The notes: generated from the sequence alone by a model not told the origin. Counted from the first letter of the stretch, positions 32,219 through 41,996 are shown. The stretch: 43,454 nucleotides of DNA from Lachnospiraceae bacterium (GCA_900751995.1 CAADTP010000072.1:1-43454); one strand, 5' to 3'. Made by a program: numbers and translations.

Positions 32219-33565
32219 ATGGCATTTGAAAGCTTGACGGAAAAATTACAAAATGTATTCAAAAAGCTGAGAAGTAAAGGCCGACTTACAGAGGAAGATG
32301 TCAAGATCGCCCTGAAAGAAGTCAAGATGGCTCTTCTTGAAGCGGATGTAAACTTTAAGGTTGTAAAGCAGTTCACGAAATCTGTGCAGGAACGTGCGGT
32401 CGGACAGGATGTCATGAACGGACTGAATCCGGGACAGATGGTGATCAAGATCGTTAATGATGAGCTTGTAAGCCTTATGGGAAGCGAGACAACAGAGCTT
32501 CCACTGAAACCGGGAAACGAGATCACAGTGCTGATGATGGCAGGTCTTCAGGGGGCAGGTAAGACAACTACAGTTGCCAAACTTGCAGGCAAACTTAAAT
32601 CCAAGGGAAAACGACCGCTTCTGGTTGCATGTGACGTATATCGTCCGGCAGCGATCACACAGCTTCAGGTAAATGGAGAGAAGCAGGGTGTGGAAGTTTT
32701 TTCCATGGGAGATAAGCAGAGCCCGGTAGACATTGCGAAGGCGGCAGTTGAGCATGCCAGAGCCAATCAGCAGAATGTAGTTCTTCTTGATACCGCAGGC
32801 CGACTTCATGTGGATGAGAACATGATGCAGGAGCTTGCAGACATCAAAGCAAATATACAGGTGGATGCGACACTTCTGATCGTAGATGCGATGACAGGTC
32901 AGGACGCGGTAAACGTAGCCAAGACTTTCGTTGACAAGGTTGGAATCGATGGAGTTATCCTTACCAAGATGGATGGTGACACCCGAGGCGGTGCAGCACT
33001 TTCTATCAAGGCAGTAACCGGAAAGCCGATCCTTTATGTAGGTATGGGAGAGAAGCTTTCAGATCTGGAGCAGTTCTATCCGGAACGTATGGCTTCCAGA
33101 ATCCTGGGAATGGGAGATGTGATGAGCCTCATTGAGAAAGCAGAGGCGGCACTTGACCAGGATCAGGCGGCAGAGATGCAGAAGAAGCTCAAAAAAATGG
33201 ATTTTGACTTCAATGACTATCTCACCAGTATGGAACAGATGAACAAGATGGGCGGTATCGGCAGTATCCTCAACATGCTTCCGGGAATTGGCAATAAGGC
33301 CAGGGAACTTGAAGATATGATCGATGAGAAGGCACTGGAGCGTACCAAGGCGATCATCCTTTCCATGACACCGGCAGAGCGGAGCAATCCGGGGATTATG
33401 AATGTATCCCGCAAGAACCGTATCGCGAAGGGTGCGGGTGTGGACATCGCAGAAGTCAACCGTCTTGTGAAGCAGTTTGAGCAGAGCAAGAAATTAATGA
33501 AACAGATGCCTGGAATGATGGGCGGTAAAATGGGTAAAAGAGGCGGCTTCAAGCTTCCTTTTTAA
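32219..33565 (+). CDS. ffh: Signal recognition particle protein Ffh
   Basis: GTPase subunit of SRP that binds signal sequences and 4.5S/6S RNA. 448 residues. The N-domain is followed by the G-domain: GLQGAGKTTTVAKLAGK (G1), DTAGRLHVDE (G3), TKMDGDTRGG (G4), and GMGEKLSDL. The C-terminal methionine-rich M domain ends MPGMMGGKMGKRGGFKLPF. AGAGGAG lies before ATG 32219. It is cotranscribed with ylxM, and rpsP follows. Confidence 0.97.
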   Translation: MAFESLTEKLQNVFKKLRSKGRLTEEDVKIALKEVKMALLEADVNFKVVKQFTKSVQERAVGQDVMNGLNPGQMVIKIVNDELVSLMGSETTELPLKPGNEITVLMMAGLQGAGKTTTVAKLAGKLKSKGKRPLLVACDVYRPAAITQLQVNGEKQGVEVFSMGDKQSPVDIAKAAVEHARANQQNVVLLDTAGRLHVDENMMQELADIKANIQVDATLLIVDAMTGQDAVNVAKTFVDKVGIDGVILTKMDGDTRGGAALSIKAVTGKPILYVGMGEKLSDLEQFYPERMASRILGMGDVMSLIEKAEAALDQDQAAEMQKKLKKMDFDFNDYLTSMEQMNKMGGIGSILNMLPGIGNKARELEDMIDEKALERTKAIILSMTPAERSNPGIMNVSRKNRIAKGAGVDIAEVNRLVKQFEQSKKLMKQMPGMMGGKMGKRGGFKLPF

Positions 33566-33619
33566 CAGATAAATAAATCAACCAAAACAATAAAAGATAT
33601 CATAATGGAGGAAACAAAA

Positions 33620-33865
33620 ATGGCAGTTAAAATCAGATTAAGAAGAATGGGACAGAAGAAAGCACCTTTTTATAGAATCGTAGTTGCAGATTCCCGCAGC
33701 AAACGTGACGGAAAATGCGTCGCTGAGATCGGAACATATGATCCGAACATCGAGCCAAGCGCTTACAAAGTAAACGAAGAAGAAGCTAAAAAATGGCTTG
33801 CAGCAGGAGCTCAGCCGACAGACGTTGTAGCAAGAATCTTCAAAGAGGCCGGAATCGAGAAATAA
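33620..33865 (+). CDS. rpsP: 30S ribosomal protein S16
   Basis: 81 residues, starting MAVKIRLRRMGQKKAPFYR, the family signature. ATG 33620 is chosen for GGAGG at 33607-33611; an in-frame ATG at 33605 lies within that site. It has the KRDGKCVAEIGTYDP segment and the AKKWLAAGAQPTDVV helix. It is in the conserved ffh-rpsP-khpA-rimM-trmD order. Confidence 0.97.
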   Translation: MAVKIRLRRMGQKKAPFYRIVVADSRSKRDGKCVAEIGTYDPNIEPSAYKVNEEEAKKWLAAGAQPTDVVARIFKEAGIEK

Positions 33866-33926
33866 GAGATACGATACGGAAGGTATTTCTTAAGATCCTG
33901 TCATAGACAGTACAGGGAGGTATGTA

Positions 33927-34157
33927 ATGAAAGAATTAGTTGAAGTAATTGCAAAATCTCTTGTGGAGCATCCGGATGAGGTGGTAGTCACCGAAAACGA
34001 AAAAGAAGATGCAGTTATCATTGAACTGAAAGTGGGCCCTTCTGATATGGGAAAGGTCATCGGAAGACAGGGACGTATTGCCAAGGCAATCCGTACAGTA
34101 GTTAAAGCGGCTTCTTCAAAGAGCAGCAAAAAAGTAATTGTAGATATTCTGCAATAA
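33927..34157 (+). CDS. khpA: KH-domain RNA-binding protein KhpA
   Basis: 76 residues, a single KH domain with the GxxG loop GRQG in MGKVIGRQGRIAKAIRT. KhpA (YlqC) works with KhpB in cell-division and cell-size control in streptococci, binding RNA. AGGGAGG precedes ATG 33927. It lies 61 bases after rpsP. A terminator-like hairpin follows it. Confidence 0.94.
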   Translation: MKELVEVIAKSLVEHPDEVVVTENEKEDAVIIELKVGPSDMGKVIGRQGRIAKAIRTVVKAASSKSSKKVIVDILQ

Positions 34158-34167
34158 AGAAAGTATT

Positions 34168-34194
34168 GGAGCTGTGGAAACATAGCTCCTTTTT
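34168..34194 (+). terminator. Terminator or attenuator between khpA and rimM
   Basis: A 9-bp stem with one G-U pair (34168-34176 with 34181-34189), a GAAA tetraloop and a T-run (34190-34194). No promoter is seen before rimM, so it probably lowers rather than stops transcription of rimM-trmD. Confidence 0.8.
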
Positions 34195-34215
34195 ACATCT
34201 TAAAGGGAGTTTTTT

Positions 34216-34722
34216 ATGGAAGATTTATTAAAGGTCGGAGTGATCACCACTACACATGGTGTGAGGGGAGAAGTTAAAGTATATCCTACTACGGATGATG
34301 CAGAACGTTTTCTGGATCTGGATTATGTACTGCTGGATACAGGCAGAGAGTATCGAAGACTGGATATCAAAAATGTAAGATTTTTCAAAAACCTTGCCAT
34401 CCTTAAATTTGATGGTATCGATAATATCAACGATATCGAGAAATATAAGGGGTGTGCTCTCTGGATCCCGCGGGAAGAGGGTCAGGAACTGGGTGAAGAT
34501 GAGTACTATATCGCGGACCTTCTGGGAATGAAGGTAGTCCTGGAGGATGGAACGGAGTTTGGAACACTTAAGGATGTGATGGAGACGGGAGCGAATGATG
34601 TTTATATCATTAATTCCAGGGAACACGGAGAAGTCCTTCTTCCGGCGATCAAAGAGTGTATTCTGAATGTAGATCTGGAAAGCGGTACAATGACCATACA
34701 TTTGATGAAGGGACTTATATAA
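34216..34722 (+). CDS. rimM: Ribosome maturation factor RimM
   Basis: Assists assembly of the 30S head around S19. 168 residues. The N-terminal domain has VGVITTTHGVRGEVKVYPTT, the family signature. The PRC-barrel C-terminal domain includes YYIADLLGMKVV and LLPAIKECILNVD. ATG 34216 has AAAGGGAG upstream. Its stop codon abuts the trmD start (TAAATG). Confidence 0.96.
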   Translation: MEDLLKVGVITTTHGVRGEVKVYPTTDDAERFLDLDYVLLDTGREYRRLDIKNVRFFKNLAILKFDGIDNINDIEKYKGCALWIPREEGQELGEDEYYIADLLGMKVVLEDGTEFGTLKDVMETGANDVYIINSREHGEVLLPAIKECILNVDLESGTMTIHLMKGLI

Positions 34723-35487
34723 ATGAATTTTCATGTTTTGACACTTTTTCCGGAAATGATAGAGCAGGGAATGAACACCAGTATCATCGGACGTGCGATC
34801 GCGGGAGGATATCTGTCCATTGATGCGATCAATATCCGTGATTATGCGTTTAATAAGCATCAGAAGGTGGATGATTATCCATACGGCGGCGGTGCCGGAA
34901 TGCTGATGCAGGCAGAGCCGGTCTATCTTGCATACCAGTCCATCGAGGAAAAAATCGGTTACAGGCCGAGAGTGGTTTATCTCACACCTCAGGGAAGCGT
35001 ATTTAATCAGACCATGGCGAAAGATTTTGCAAAAGAGCAGGATCTTGTTTTTCTGTGCGGACATTATGAGGGGATTGATGAGCGTGTGCTCGAGGAAGTG
35101 GTTACAGATTTTGTTTCTATCGGAGATTATGTGCTTACAGGCGGCGAACTTCCGGCGATGGTCATGATGGATGCTGTCTCAAGAATGGTTCCGGGAGTCC
35201 TGAGTAATCAGGAATCGGGAGAGACGGAGTCTTTTGCAGGAAATCTTCTTGAATATCCTCAGTACAGCAGACCGGAAGAATGGCATGGCAAAAAGGTTCC
35301 TCCTGTCCTTTTATCAGGACATCATGCCAACATCGAAGCGTGGAGAAGAGAACAGTCTATCCTGCGTACAGCAAAGAACCGGCCGGATCTTCTCAAAAAG
35401 GCAGATCTTACCAACAAAGAGTGGAATCAGATCCGCCAGTGGAAGAAACAGTGGAAAGAAGAAAAAGAAAAGAACGATAACCAATAA
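34723..35487 (+). CDS. trmD: tRNA (guanine-N1)-methyltransferase TrmD
   Basis: Methylates G37 of tRNAs reading CUN, CCN and CGG, preventing frameshifts. 254 residues. SPOUT-fold signatures are YGGGAGMLM, LCGHYEGIDERV and IGDYVLTGGELPAM (the knot). It has the basic C-terminal domain, slightly extended (KKQWKEEKEKNDNQ). Coupled to rimM. queA, not rplS, follows. Confidence 0.97.
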   Translation: MNFHVLTLFPEMIEQGMNTSIIGRAIAGGYLSIDAINIRDYAFNKHQKVDDYPYGGGAGMLMQAEPVYLAYQSIEEKIGYRPRVVYLTPQGSVFNQTMAKDFAKEQDLVFLCGHYEGIDERVLEEVVTDFVSIGDYVLTGGELPAMVMMDAVSRMVPGVLSNQESGETESFAGNLLEYPQYSRPEEWHGKKVPPVLLSGHHANIEAWRREQSILRTAKNRPDLLKKADLTNKEWNQIRQWKKQWKEEKEKNDNQ

Positions 35488-35498
35488 AAGGAGTAGTT

Positions 35499-36524
35499 AT
35501 GAAGACATCAGATTTTTATTATGATCTTCCGAAGGAACTGATCGCACAGGATCCTCTGGAAGACCGCAGTTCTTCCAGGCTTCTTCATCTTTCTATGAAA
35601 GACGGATCCATGGAACACAGACATTTTACAGACATTCTGGATTATCTGAAAGAGGGAGACTGTCTGGTCATCAATGACACAAGGGTTATCCCTGCCCGTC
35701 TTTACGGACACAAAGAAGAAACCGGTGCACTGATCGAGATCCTGCTTTTGAAACGCCGTGAAAATGATATCTGGGAATGTCTTGTAAAACCGGGCAAGAA
35801 GGCAAGACCGGGAGCAAAGATCACATTTGGTGACGGAATCCTTAAGGGTGAGATCATCGATGTTGTAGATGAGGGAAACCGTCTGATCCAGTTCCACTAT
35901 GATGGAATCTTTGAGGAAATTCTGGATCAGCTTGGAGAAATGCCGCTTCCTCCATATATTACACATAAATTAAAAGACAAGAACCGTTATCAGACCGTAT
36001 ATGCAAAGAATGACGGTTCCGCGGCAGCACCGACAGCAGGACTTCATTTTACAAAAGAGCTTCTGGAGCAGGTGAAGGCGAAGGGCGTCAATATTGCTCA
36101 TGTGACGCTTCATGTAGGACTTGGAACCTTCCGGCCGGTCAAGGTTGATGATGTGGAACAGCATCATATGCATTCTGAGTTCTATATGGTAGAGGAAGAC
36201 CAGGCGAAGCTCATCAATGACACAAAGAAGCAGGGCGGCAGGGTGATCTCTGTAGGAACGACAAGCTGCCGTACTCTGGAATCTGCGACAGATGAGAATG
36301 GAATTCTGCGTGCAGGAAGCGGCTGGACAGAGATTTTTATCTATCCGGGCTACCGCTTTAAAATGATTGACGGACTGATCACAAATTTTCATCTTCCGGA
36401 GTCTACGCTTATGATGCTGGTTTCTGCTCTTGCAGGTAAAGAGCATATTATGGCAGCTTATGAAGAGGCTGTACGCCAGAAATACAGATTCTTCTCCTTT
36501 GGGGATGCGATGCTTATTCTGTAA
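35499..36524 (+). CDS. queA: S-adenosylmethionine:tRNA ribosyltransferase-isomerase
   Basis: Builds epoxyqueuosine on tRNA from preQ1 using the ribosyl group of SAM. 341 residues. It starts with FYYDLPKELIAQDPLEDR and has VINDTRVIPARLYG, AAPTAGLHFT, HVTLHVGLGTFRPV and TNFHLPESTLMMLV, all diagnostic. AAAGGAG precedes ATG 35499, 11 bases after trmD, so it is likely the last gene of that operon. No other queuosine gene is in the window. Confidence 0.97.
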   Translation: MKTSDFYYDLPKELIAQDPLEDRSSSRLLHLSMKDGSMEHRHFTDILDYLKEGDCLVINDTRVIPARLYGHKEETGALIEILLLKRRENDIWECLVKPGKKARPGAKITFGDGILKGEIIDVVDEGNRLIQFHYDGIFEEILDQLGEMPLPPYITHKLKDKNRYQTVYAKNDGSAAAPTAGLHFTKELLEQVKAKGVNIAHVTLHVGLGTFRPVKVDDVEQHHMHSEFYMVEEDQAKLINDTKKQGGRVISVGTTSCRTLESATDENGILRAGSGWTEIFIYPGYRFKMIDGLITNFHLPESTLMMLVSALAGKEHIMAAYEEAVRQKYRFFSFGDAMLIL

Positions 36525-36551
36525 ACTGGGACTACCCTTTTTTCTCCATCT

Positions 36552-36561
36552 TTGCTATAAT
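36552..36561 (+). promoter_or_regulatory. Extended -10 promoter after queA
   Basis: A TG dinucleotide one base upstream of a perfect TATAAT (36556-36561), with no good -35 box. It stands in the 149-base gap before the next gene and leaves a leader of about 105 bases. Confidence 0.55.
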
Positions 36562-36673
36562 GGGCATATTGGAGGGAAGAGGGTTTTTTATTACTTTATA
36601 GAGAATGATTTCGTAATGTTGGTCTTCACCTTCAGGAATCGTGGCAGAATAGAATATCTACAGGAGGGTATAT

Positions 36674-37255
36674 ATGGATACACCAATCATTGCACAATAT
36701 TATAGAGAAAAAGATCCGGCCAAGCGCAGAGAGCTTCTGGAGCAGGCAATCGCACAGGAGGGAAATACCGAGGAGAACCAGGTTCGTAAGGAAGTCTGGG
36801 ATGCACGTTATGGCATGGAATCTGACCTGGGAGGACGGGCAGACGGTTATCTGAAGTTCTGGATGACCATAGAGTTCAACCGTGCTTCCGGAAACAGATT
36901 ATTTGGTTCCAGGAGTGCACGAAAGAGCCTTCAGAAAGAACTGGATCAGGTAAGCTTCCATGAACTTATACAGAAGAGCGAGCTGCACAGAGAACTCGTC
37001 TATCGAGAGTGTGAGCATCTTGTCAAGCTGTATATGGATCTCTGCCAGACAGACAAGAGTTATAATACGATACTTTGCGGACTTGTGACAATGAAGAAGG
37101 ATGACGTCAAGTCAAAGCTTAAGAATGATATCTATGAAACAACCGTAAAAGTACCCAGAGATCTTGGCATGGAAGAAGAACTGGCTCTGCTCACAAAGGC
37201 AGCCCGCAAGGTCTTCGAGGATTATTTCCCGGGCGAGGGCGGACTTCCGGAATAA
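36674..37255 (+). CDS. Conserved-looking cytosolic protein of unknown function
   Basis: 193 residues, no signal peptide or membrane helix, mostly charged and apparently helical. It begins MDTPIIAQYYREKDPAKR and has VWDARYG, GGRADGYLKFWMTIEFNR and a helical C-terminus ending FEDYFPGEGG. I do not recognise the family. CAGGAGG precedes ATG 36674. It lies 44 bases before the M16C peptidase gene and probably shares its transcript. Confidence 0.82.
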   Translation: MDTPIIAQYYREKDPAKRRELLEQAIAQEGNTEENQVRKEVWDARYGMESDLGGRADGYLKFWMTIEFNRASGNRLFGSRSARKSLQKELDQVSFHELIQKSELHRELVYRECEHLVKLYMDLCQTDKSYNTILCGLVTMKKDDVKSKLKNDIYETTVKVPRDLGMEEELALLTKAARKVFEDYFPGEGGLPE

Positions 37256-37299
37256 ATCCGGTAAAATAAGAAATACTACATATAAAAACGGAGGCAGCA

Positions 37300-40224
37300 A
37301 TGGATTTAAGTAAAGTGACTGCATACAAGGTCATCAAAGAAAAAAAATTAACTGACATCCGTTCTACAGGCTACCTGCTCCGGCATATCAAAACCGGAGC
37401 AAGGGTAATGCTCATTGAGAACGATGACGAAAACAAAGTGTTCAATATCGCTTTTCGTACCCCGCCGAAGAACAGCACAGGTGTTGCACATATTCTGGAA
37501 CACAGTGTGCTCTGCGGATCCAGAGAGTTTCCGCTCAAAGATCCGTTTGTCGAACTGGTCAAAGGCTCTTTGAACACTTTTTTGAATGCCATGACTTATC
37601 CGGACAAGACCTGTTATCCGGTGGCAAGCTGTAATGATCAGGATTTTCAGAATCTGATGCATGTTTATCTGGATGCAGTTTTTTATCCGAATATTTATGA
37701 GAAAGAAGAAATCTTCCGTCAGGAAGGCTGGAATTATCACCTGGAGAAACCAGAAGGCCCGCTGACCTATAATGGTGTTGTTTATAACGAAATGAAGGGA
37801 GCTTTTTCTTCTCCGGATGATGTTCTGGAACGTGAGATCATGAACTCTCTGTTCCCGGATATCACTTATGGATGCGAGTCCGGCGGAGCTCCTGAGAATA
37901 TTCCAGATCTTAGCTATGAAGAATTCCTTGATTTCCACAGAACGTATTATCATCCGTCCAACAGCTATATTTACCTGTACGGAAATATGGACATGACAGA
38001 GAAACTGGATTTCATCGACAGACATTATCTCTCTGCTTTTGACAGCCTGGATGTGGATTCTGAGATCAGAGAACAGAAGGCGTTTGATGCAATGCAGGAT
38101 CTGACAAAGGAATATCCGGTTGCAGAGAGTGAGAGTGAGGAGGATAATGCATATCTTTCTTACAATGTTGTTGTGGGAACTGCCATGGACAGTCTTACTG
38201 CCATTGCGTTTGAAGTCTTGGATTATGCACTTTTAAGCGCACCGGGGGCACCGCTTAAGAAAGCACTTCTTGATGCAGGAATCGGTAAGGATATTTATGG
38301 TGCTTATGAGGATGGAATCCGTCAGCCGTATTTTGATATTATCGCAAAGGGCGCGAATGCAGACAAGAAAGAAGAATTTGTTTCCATTATCCGAGATGTT
38401 CTTCAGAAAGTTGCAGAGACAGGAATTGACCGTAAGGCACTGGATGCCGGAATCAACAGTATGGAGTTCCGCTACAGGGAAGCCGATTTTTCTTCCTATC
38501 CGAAGGGCCTGATCTATGGCCTTGATATTCTTGGAAACTGGCTGTATGACGATGAGCATCCATTTGCACAGGTAGAACTGATTCCGGTATTTGAGAAACT
38601 GAAATCTCTCAAAAACACAGGGTATTTTGAAGAACTGATCCGTAAGTATCTTCTTGACAATCCACATGGCTCGGTACTGACCCTGATGCCGTCCAGAGGA
38701 CTTGCCGCAAGAAAAGCCAAGGCTCTTGAAGAGAAACTGGCCGCTTATCTTGGGGAATGCACCGAAGAAGAAAGACAGGAGATGGTAAAACGAACCAGTG
38801 CACTGGAAGCATATCAGGAAGCAGAAGAAGATCCGGAGGCTGCAAAATGTATTCCGATGCTTAAGAGGGAAGATATCCGTAAATCTGCGGATAAATTTTA
38901 TAACGAAGAACTGGATGTGGATGGAAGTCTTTTCCTGTATCATGAGGTTTCAACAAATGGAATTGCCTATCTGGATCTGATGTTTGACCTCAAGAACCTT
39001 GCACCGGATAAAGTTCCATATCTGGGACTCCTTAAATCCGTGCTTGGATATGTAGATACCGCACATTACACTTATGGAGAGCTTTCCAATGAGATCAATG
39101 CCGAGACCGGTGGAATTGCCTGCGGCGTTGAAGTTTTTGACCGTGCAGATTCTGTGGATGAGTACAGAGCCTTCTTTGGTGTCAAGGGTAAGGTAATGTA
39201 TCCGAAGATGGATGTGATTTTCCGTATGATCCGTGAGATTCTTAACACATCCGATGTGACAGATACCAGAAGACTTCATGAAATCATTTCGAGAGTCAAA
39301 TCAAGAGCACAATCCTCTCTTGTAAGTGCAGGACATTCCACAGCAGTGCTCCGTGCAGCTTCCTATGCATCTCCGATGGCAGCTTTTCAGGATGGAATGG
39401 CAGGAATCGCATACTATCAGTTTATTGAGAAACTGGACAGGGAATTTGATGACAGAAAGGAAGAGATCATTGAGAACCTCAAGTCTCTGATGGTCGAGAT
39501 CCTTCGTCCGGAAAATCTCTGTATCAGTTATACAGGAGAGAGAGAGTCCCTTGACAGTGTTCAGAAACAGATCAGGGAATTAAAGAAAACGCTTCATCAG
39601 GAAGTGACAGAAAGTTCTTCTTCTGAAATGATCTGCCAGAAGAAAAATGAAGGATTTATGACTTCCGGACAGGTACAGTATGTGGCACAGGCAGGAAACT
39701 TCCGCAAAAAAGGCTACGACTATACAGGCGCACTTAATATTCTCAAGGTTGCCTTAAGCTATGATTATCTCTGGATCAATATCCGTGTCAAAGGCGGTGC
39801 TTACGGATGTATGAGCGGATTTAAATACAGTGGCGAGAGCTTCTTTGTGTCCTACCGTGATCCGCATCTGAAACGTACCTTTGATGTTTTTGCCGGAATT
39901 CCGGATTATGTACGTGGTTTCCAGGCAGATGAAAGAGAAATGACAAAATACATCATTGGAACTATCAGTGGAAAGGATGTACCGAAGACTCCGCAGATGA
40001 AAGGAAGCATTTCCAAGGCAGCATGGTTCTGTGGTCTGACAGAAGAGATGGTGCAGAAAGAACGTGATGAGATCCTGAATGCACAGGCTGAGGATATTCA
40101 GGCACTGGCTCCGCTGATCGAGGCGATCTTGTCTGATGAAGAAATCTGTGTTGTAGGAAGTGAACCAGAAGTACAGAAAGAAAAAGAACTCTTCATGAAT
40201 ATCAGTCCGCTGATCAATGGCTGA
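37300..40224 (+). CDS. M16C family zinc metallopeptidase (insulinase/presequence protease type)
   Basis: 974 residues, the usual size for the two-half M16C group that includes PreP and falcilysin. The inverted zinc motif is HILEH (64-68), with the distal ligand E164 in VVYNEMKGAF. The later half has the inactive-lobe pattern with GGAYG (KGGAYGCMSGFKYSG). No signal peptide, so it is cytosolic and probably degrades short peptides. GGAGGC precedes ATG 37300. It is 29 bases before era. Confidence 0.93.
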   Translation: MDLSKVTAYKVIKEKKLTDIRSTGYLLRHIKTGARVMLIENDDENKVFNIAFRTPPKNSTGVAHILEHSVLCGSREFPLKDPFVELVKGSLNTFLNAMTYPDKTCYPVASCNDQDFQNLMHVYLDAVFYPNIYEKEEIFRQEGWNYHLEKPEGPLTYNGVVYNEMKGAFSSPDDVLEREIMNSLFPDITYGCESGGAPENIPDLSYEEFLDFHRTYYHPSNSYIYLYGNMDMTEKLDFIDRHYLSAFDSLDVDSEIREQKAFDAMQDLTKEYPVAESESEEDNAYLSYNVVVGTAMDSLTAIAFEVLDYALLSAPGAPLKKALLDAGIGKDIYGAYEDGIRQPYFDIIAKGANADKKEEFVSIIRDVLQKVAETGIDRKALDAGINSMEFRYREADFSSYPKGLIYGLDILGNWLYDDEHPFAQVELIPVFEKLKSLKNTGYFEELIRKYLLDNPHGSVLTLMPSRGLAARKAKALEEKLAAYLGECTEEERQEMVKRTSALEAYQEAEEDPEAAKCIPMLKREDIRKSADKFYNEELDVDGSLFLYHEVSTNGIAYLDLMFDLKNLAPDKVPYLGLLKSVLGYVDTAHYTYGELSNEINAETGGIACGVEVFDRADSVDEYRAFFGVKGKVMYPKMDVIFRMIREILNTSDVTDTRRLHEIISRVKSRAQSSLVSAGHSTAVLRAASYASPMAAFQDGMAGIAYYQFIEKLDREFDDRKEEIIENLKSLMVEILRPENLCISYTGERESLDSVQKQIRELKKTLHQEVTESSSSEMICQKKNEGFMTSGQVQYVAQAGNFRKKGYDYTGALNILKVALSYDYLWINIRVKGGAYGCMSGFKYSGESFFVSYRDPHLKRTFDVFAGIPDYVRGFQADEREMTKYIIGTISGKDVPKTPQMKGSISKAAWFCGLTEEMVQKERDEILNAQAEDIQALAPLIEAILSDEEICVVGSEPEVQKEKELFMNISPLING

Positions 40225-40253
40225 AACGGAGAGGATTTTACAGGAGTGAAAGA

Positions 40254-41162
40254 ATGAAAGATAATTTTAAATCCGGATTTGCAGCGATCATCGGACGTCC
40301 GAATGTTGGAAAATCAACACTGATGAATCATCTGATCGGACAGAAGATCGCGATCACATCCAAGAAACCGCAGACGACCAGAAACCGTATCCAGACGGTA
40401 TATACCTGCGAAGACGGGCAGATCGTTTTTCTGGATACTCCGGGTATTCACAAGGCGAAGAATAAACTGGGCGAATACATGGTCCAGGTAGCGGAGAGGA
40501 CACTCAAAGATGTGGATGTGATCCTCTGGCTGGTAGAGCCAACCACTTTTATCGGTGCAGGGGAGCGTCACATTGCAGACCAGCTTAAAGGACTTCATGT
40601 TCCGGTTATCCTTATTATCAACAAGGTCGATACCGTGGATAAGGATGTGATCCTGAAGGCGATCGATACGTACCGTAAGCTTTATGATTTTGACGAGATC
40701 ATTCCGTGTTCTGCACTTCGAAACCAGAATACAGAGGATATTATTCCATGTATTTTGAAATATCTGCCATATGGACCGATGTTCTACGATGAGGATACGG
40801 TAACAGACCAGCCACAGAGACAGATTGCAGCGGAGATCATCCGTGAGAAGGCACTTCATGCATTGGATGCAGAGATTCCGCATGGTATCGCGGTCGCAAT
40901 TGACTCTATGAAGGAACGTCCGGGCAAAAGAAATCTGGTTGATATTGAAGCGACGATCATCTGTGAGAGGGATTCCCACAAGGGCATTATCATTGGAAAG
41001 CAGGGTGCCATGCTCAAAAAAATCGGCAGTAACGCCCGCTATGAGCTGGAGAGAATGCTGGATGCCAGGGTTAATCTGAAAATCTGGGTCAAGGTTCGTA
41101 AGGACTGGCGCGACAGTGACTTTATGATCAAAAACTTCGGTTATAACAAGAAGGAAATCTGA
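40254..41162 (+). CDS. era: GTPase Era
   Basis: Ribosome-assembly GTPase binding the 3' end of 16S rRNA. 302 residues. G1 is GRPNVGKST (14-22), G2 KPQTTRNRI, G3 DTPGIH, G4 NKVD and G5 CSAL. The C-terminal KH domain carries GIIIGKQGAMLKKIG. CAGGAG precedes ATG 40254. It is followed 3 bases later by recO, the common pairing. Confidence 0.97.
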   Translation: MKDNFKSGFAAIIGRPNVGKSTLMNHLIGQKIAITSKKPQTTRNRIQTVYTCEDGQIVFLDTPGIHKAKNKLGEYMVQVAERTLKDVDVILWLVEPTTFIGAGERHIADQLKGLHVPVILIINKVDTVDKDVILKAIDTYRKLYDFDEIIPCSALRNQNTEDIIPCILKYLPYGPMFYDEDTVTDQPQRQIAAEIIREKALHALDAEIPHGIAVAIDSMKERPGKRNLVDIEATIICERDSHKGIIIGKQGAMLKKIGSNARYELERMLDARVNLKIWVKVRKDWRDSDFMIKNFGYNKKEI

Positions 41163-41165
41163 TAA

Positions 41166-41918
41166 ATGAGTGATTTGATCACCGTGCAGGGAGTTGTGAT
41201 CTCTGCGATGCCGATTGGCGAATATGACAAAAGAATTGTTCTGCTGACCAGAGAGAGGGGAAAGATTTCGGCTTTTGCCAAGGGGGCAAGACGACCGAAC
41301 AGTCCGTTTCTGGCAGCAGCAGATCCTTTTGTTTTCGGAACCTTTACTTTGTTTGAAGGAAGAAGCAGTTATAATCTGAATCAGGTGTCAGTATCCCACC
41401 ATTTTGTAGAACTGGCAGCAATGCAGCCGGGAGTTTATTATGGGTATTATTTCCTGGAACTGGCGGATTATTTCGGGCGGGAAGGGACTGACGAGAGGGA
41501 GATGATGAATCTTCTGTATGTTACGGTCAGAGCTCTTCTGAATCCTAAGATGGATAATCGTCTGATCCGCTGTATTTATGAACTGCGGACGATGACGGAG
41601 CAGGGGCTTTGCCCGGAACTGTTTCAATGTGCGTTGTGCGCAAGAGAGGAAATCCCGGAAGGCCAGACTTTCTTTTCGCAGGAACTGCATGGGATTTTGT
41701 GCGCCAAATGTGCATCTGGACAGAAGGGAAATCTTCGGATTTCACCTTCGGCACTTTATACGATGCGTTTTATTGCCACAGCCCCGATGGGAAAGCTGTA
41801 TACCTTTACGGTAAAGGATGAGGTGCTTCTGGAACTGGAGCATATCATACATAGATATACGGCTGCAAATACGGACAAAAGGTTTCGAAGTCTCCAGATT
41901 CTGGAGGTTATGAAATAA
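41166..41918 (+). CDS. recO: DNA repair protein RecO
   Basis: Loads RecA with RecF/RecR on gapped DNA and anneals strands. 250 residues. The N-terminal OB fold has VISAMPIGEYDKRIVLLTRERGK (read as two adjoining segments), followed by FAKGARRP. A four-cysteine zinc module, CALC then CAKC, is present. ATG 41166 is directly behind the era stop, so translation is probably coupled. Confidence 0.94.
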   Translation: MSDLITVQGVVISAMPIGEYDKRIVLLTRERGKISAFAKGARRPNSPFLAAADPFVFGTFTLFEGRSSYNLNQVSVSHHFVELAAMQPGVYYGYYFLELADYFGREGTDEREMMNLLYVTVRALLNPKMDNRLIRCIYELRTMTEQGLCPELFQCALCAREEIPEGQTFFSQELHGILCAKCASGQKGNLRISPSALYTMRFIATAPMGKLYTFTVKDEVLLELEHIIHRYTAANTDKRFRSLQILEVMK

Positions 41919-41923
41919 ATGAG

Positions 41924-41951
41924 TTGAAATATATTTTAAATGCGGTATAAT
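41924..41951 (+). promoter_or_regulatory. Promoter for glyS
   Basis: TTGAAA (41924-41929), a 16-bp spacer and perfect TATAAT (41946-41951), about 45 bases before the start. The leader is far too short for a T-box. Confidence 0.75.
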
Positions 41952-41996
41952 GAGAACACTTAGGTTTTCACTAATTAAACAATGAGGAGAGATATC

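Noticed and set aside
41952..41996. T-box ahead of glyS, common in Firmicutes
   Set aside because: The leader is about 40 bases and contains no UGGNACC bulge or terminator hairpin.
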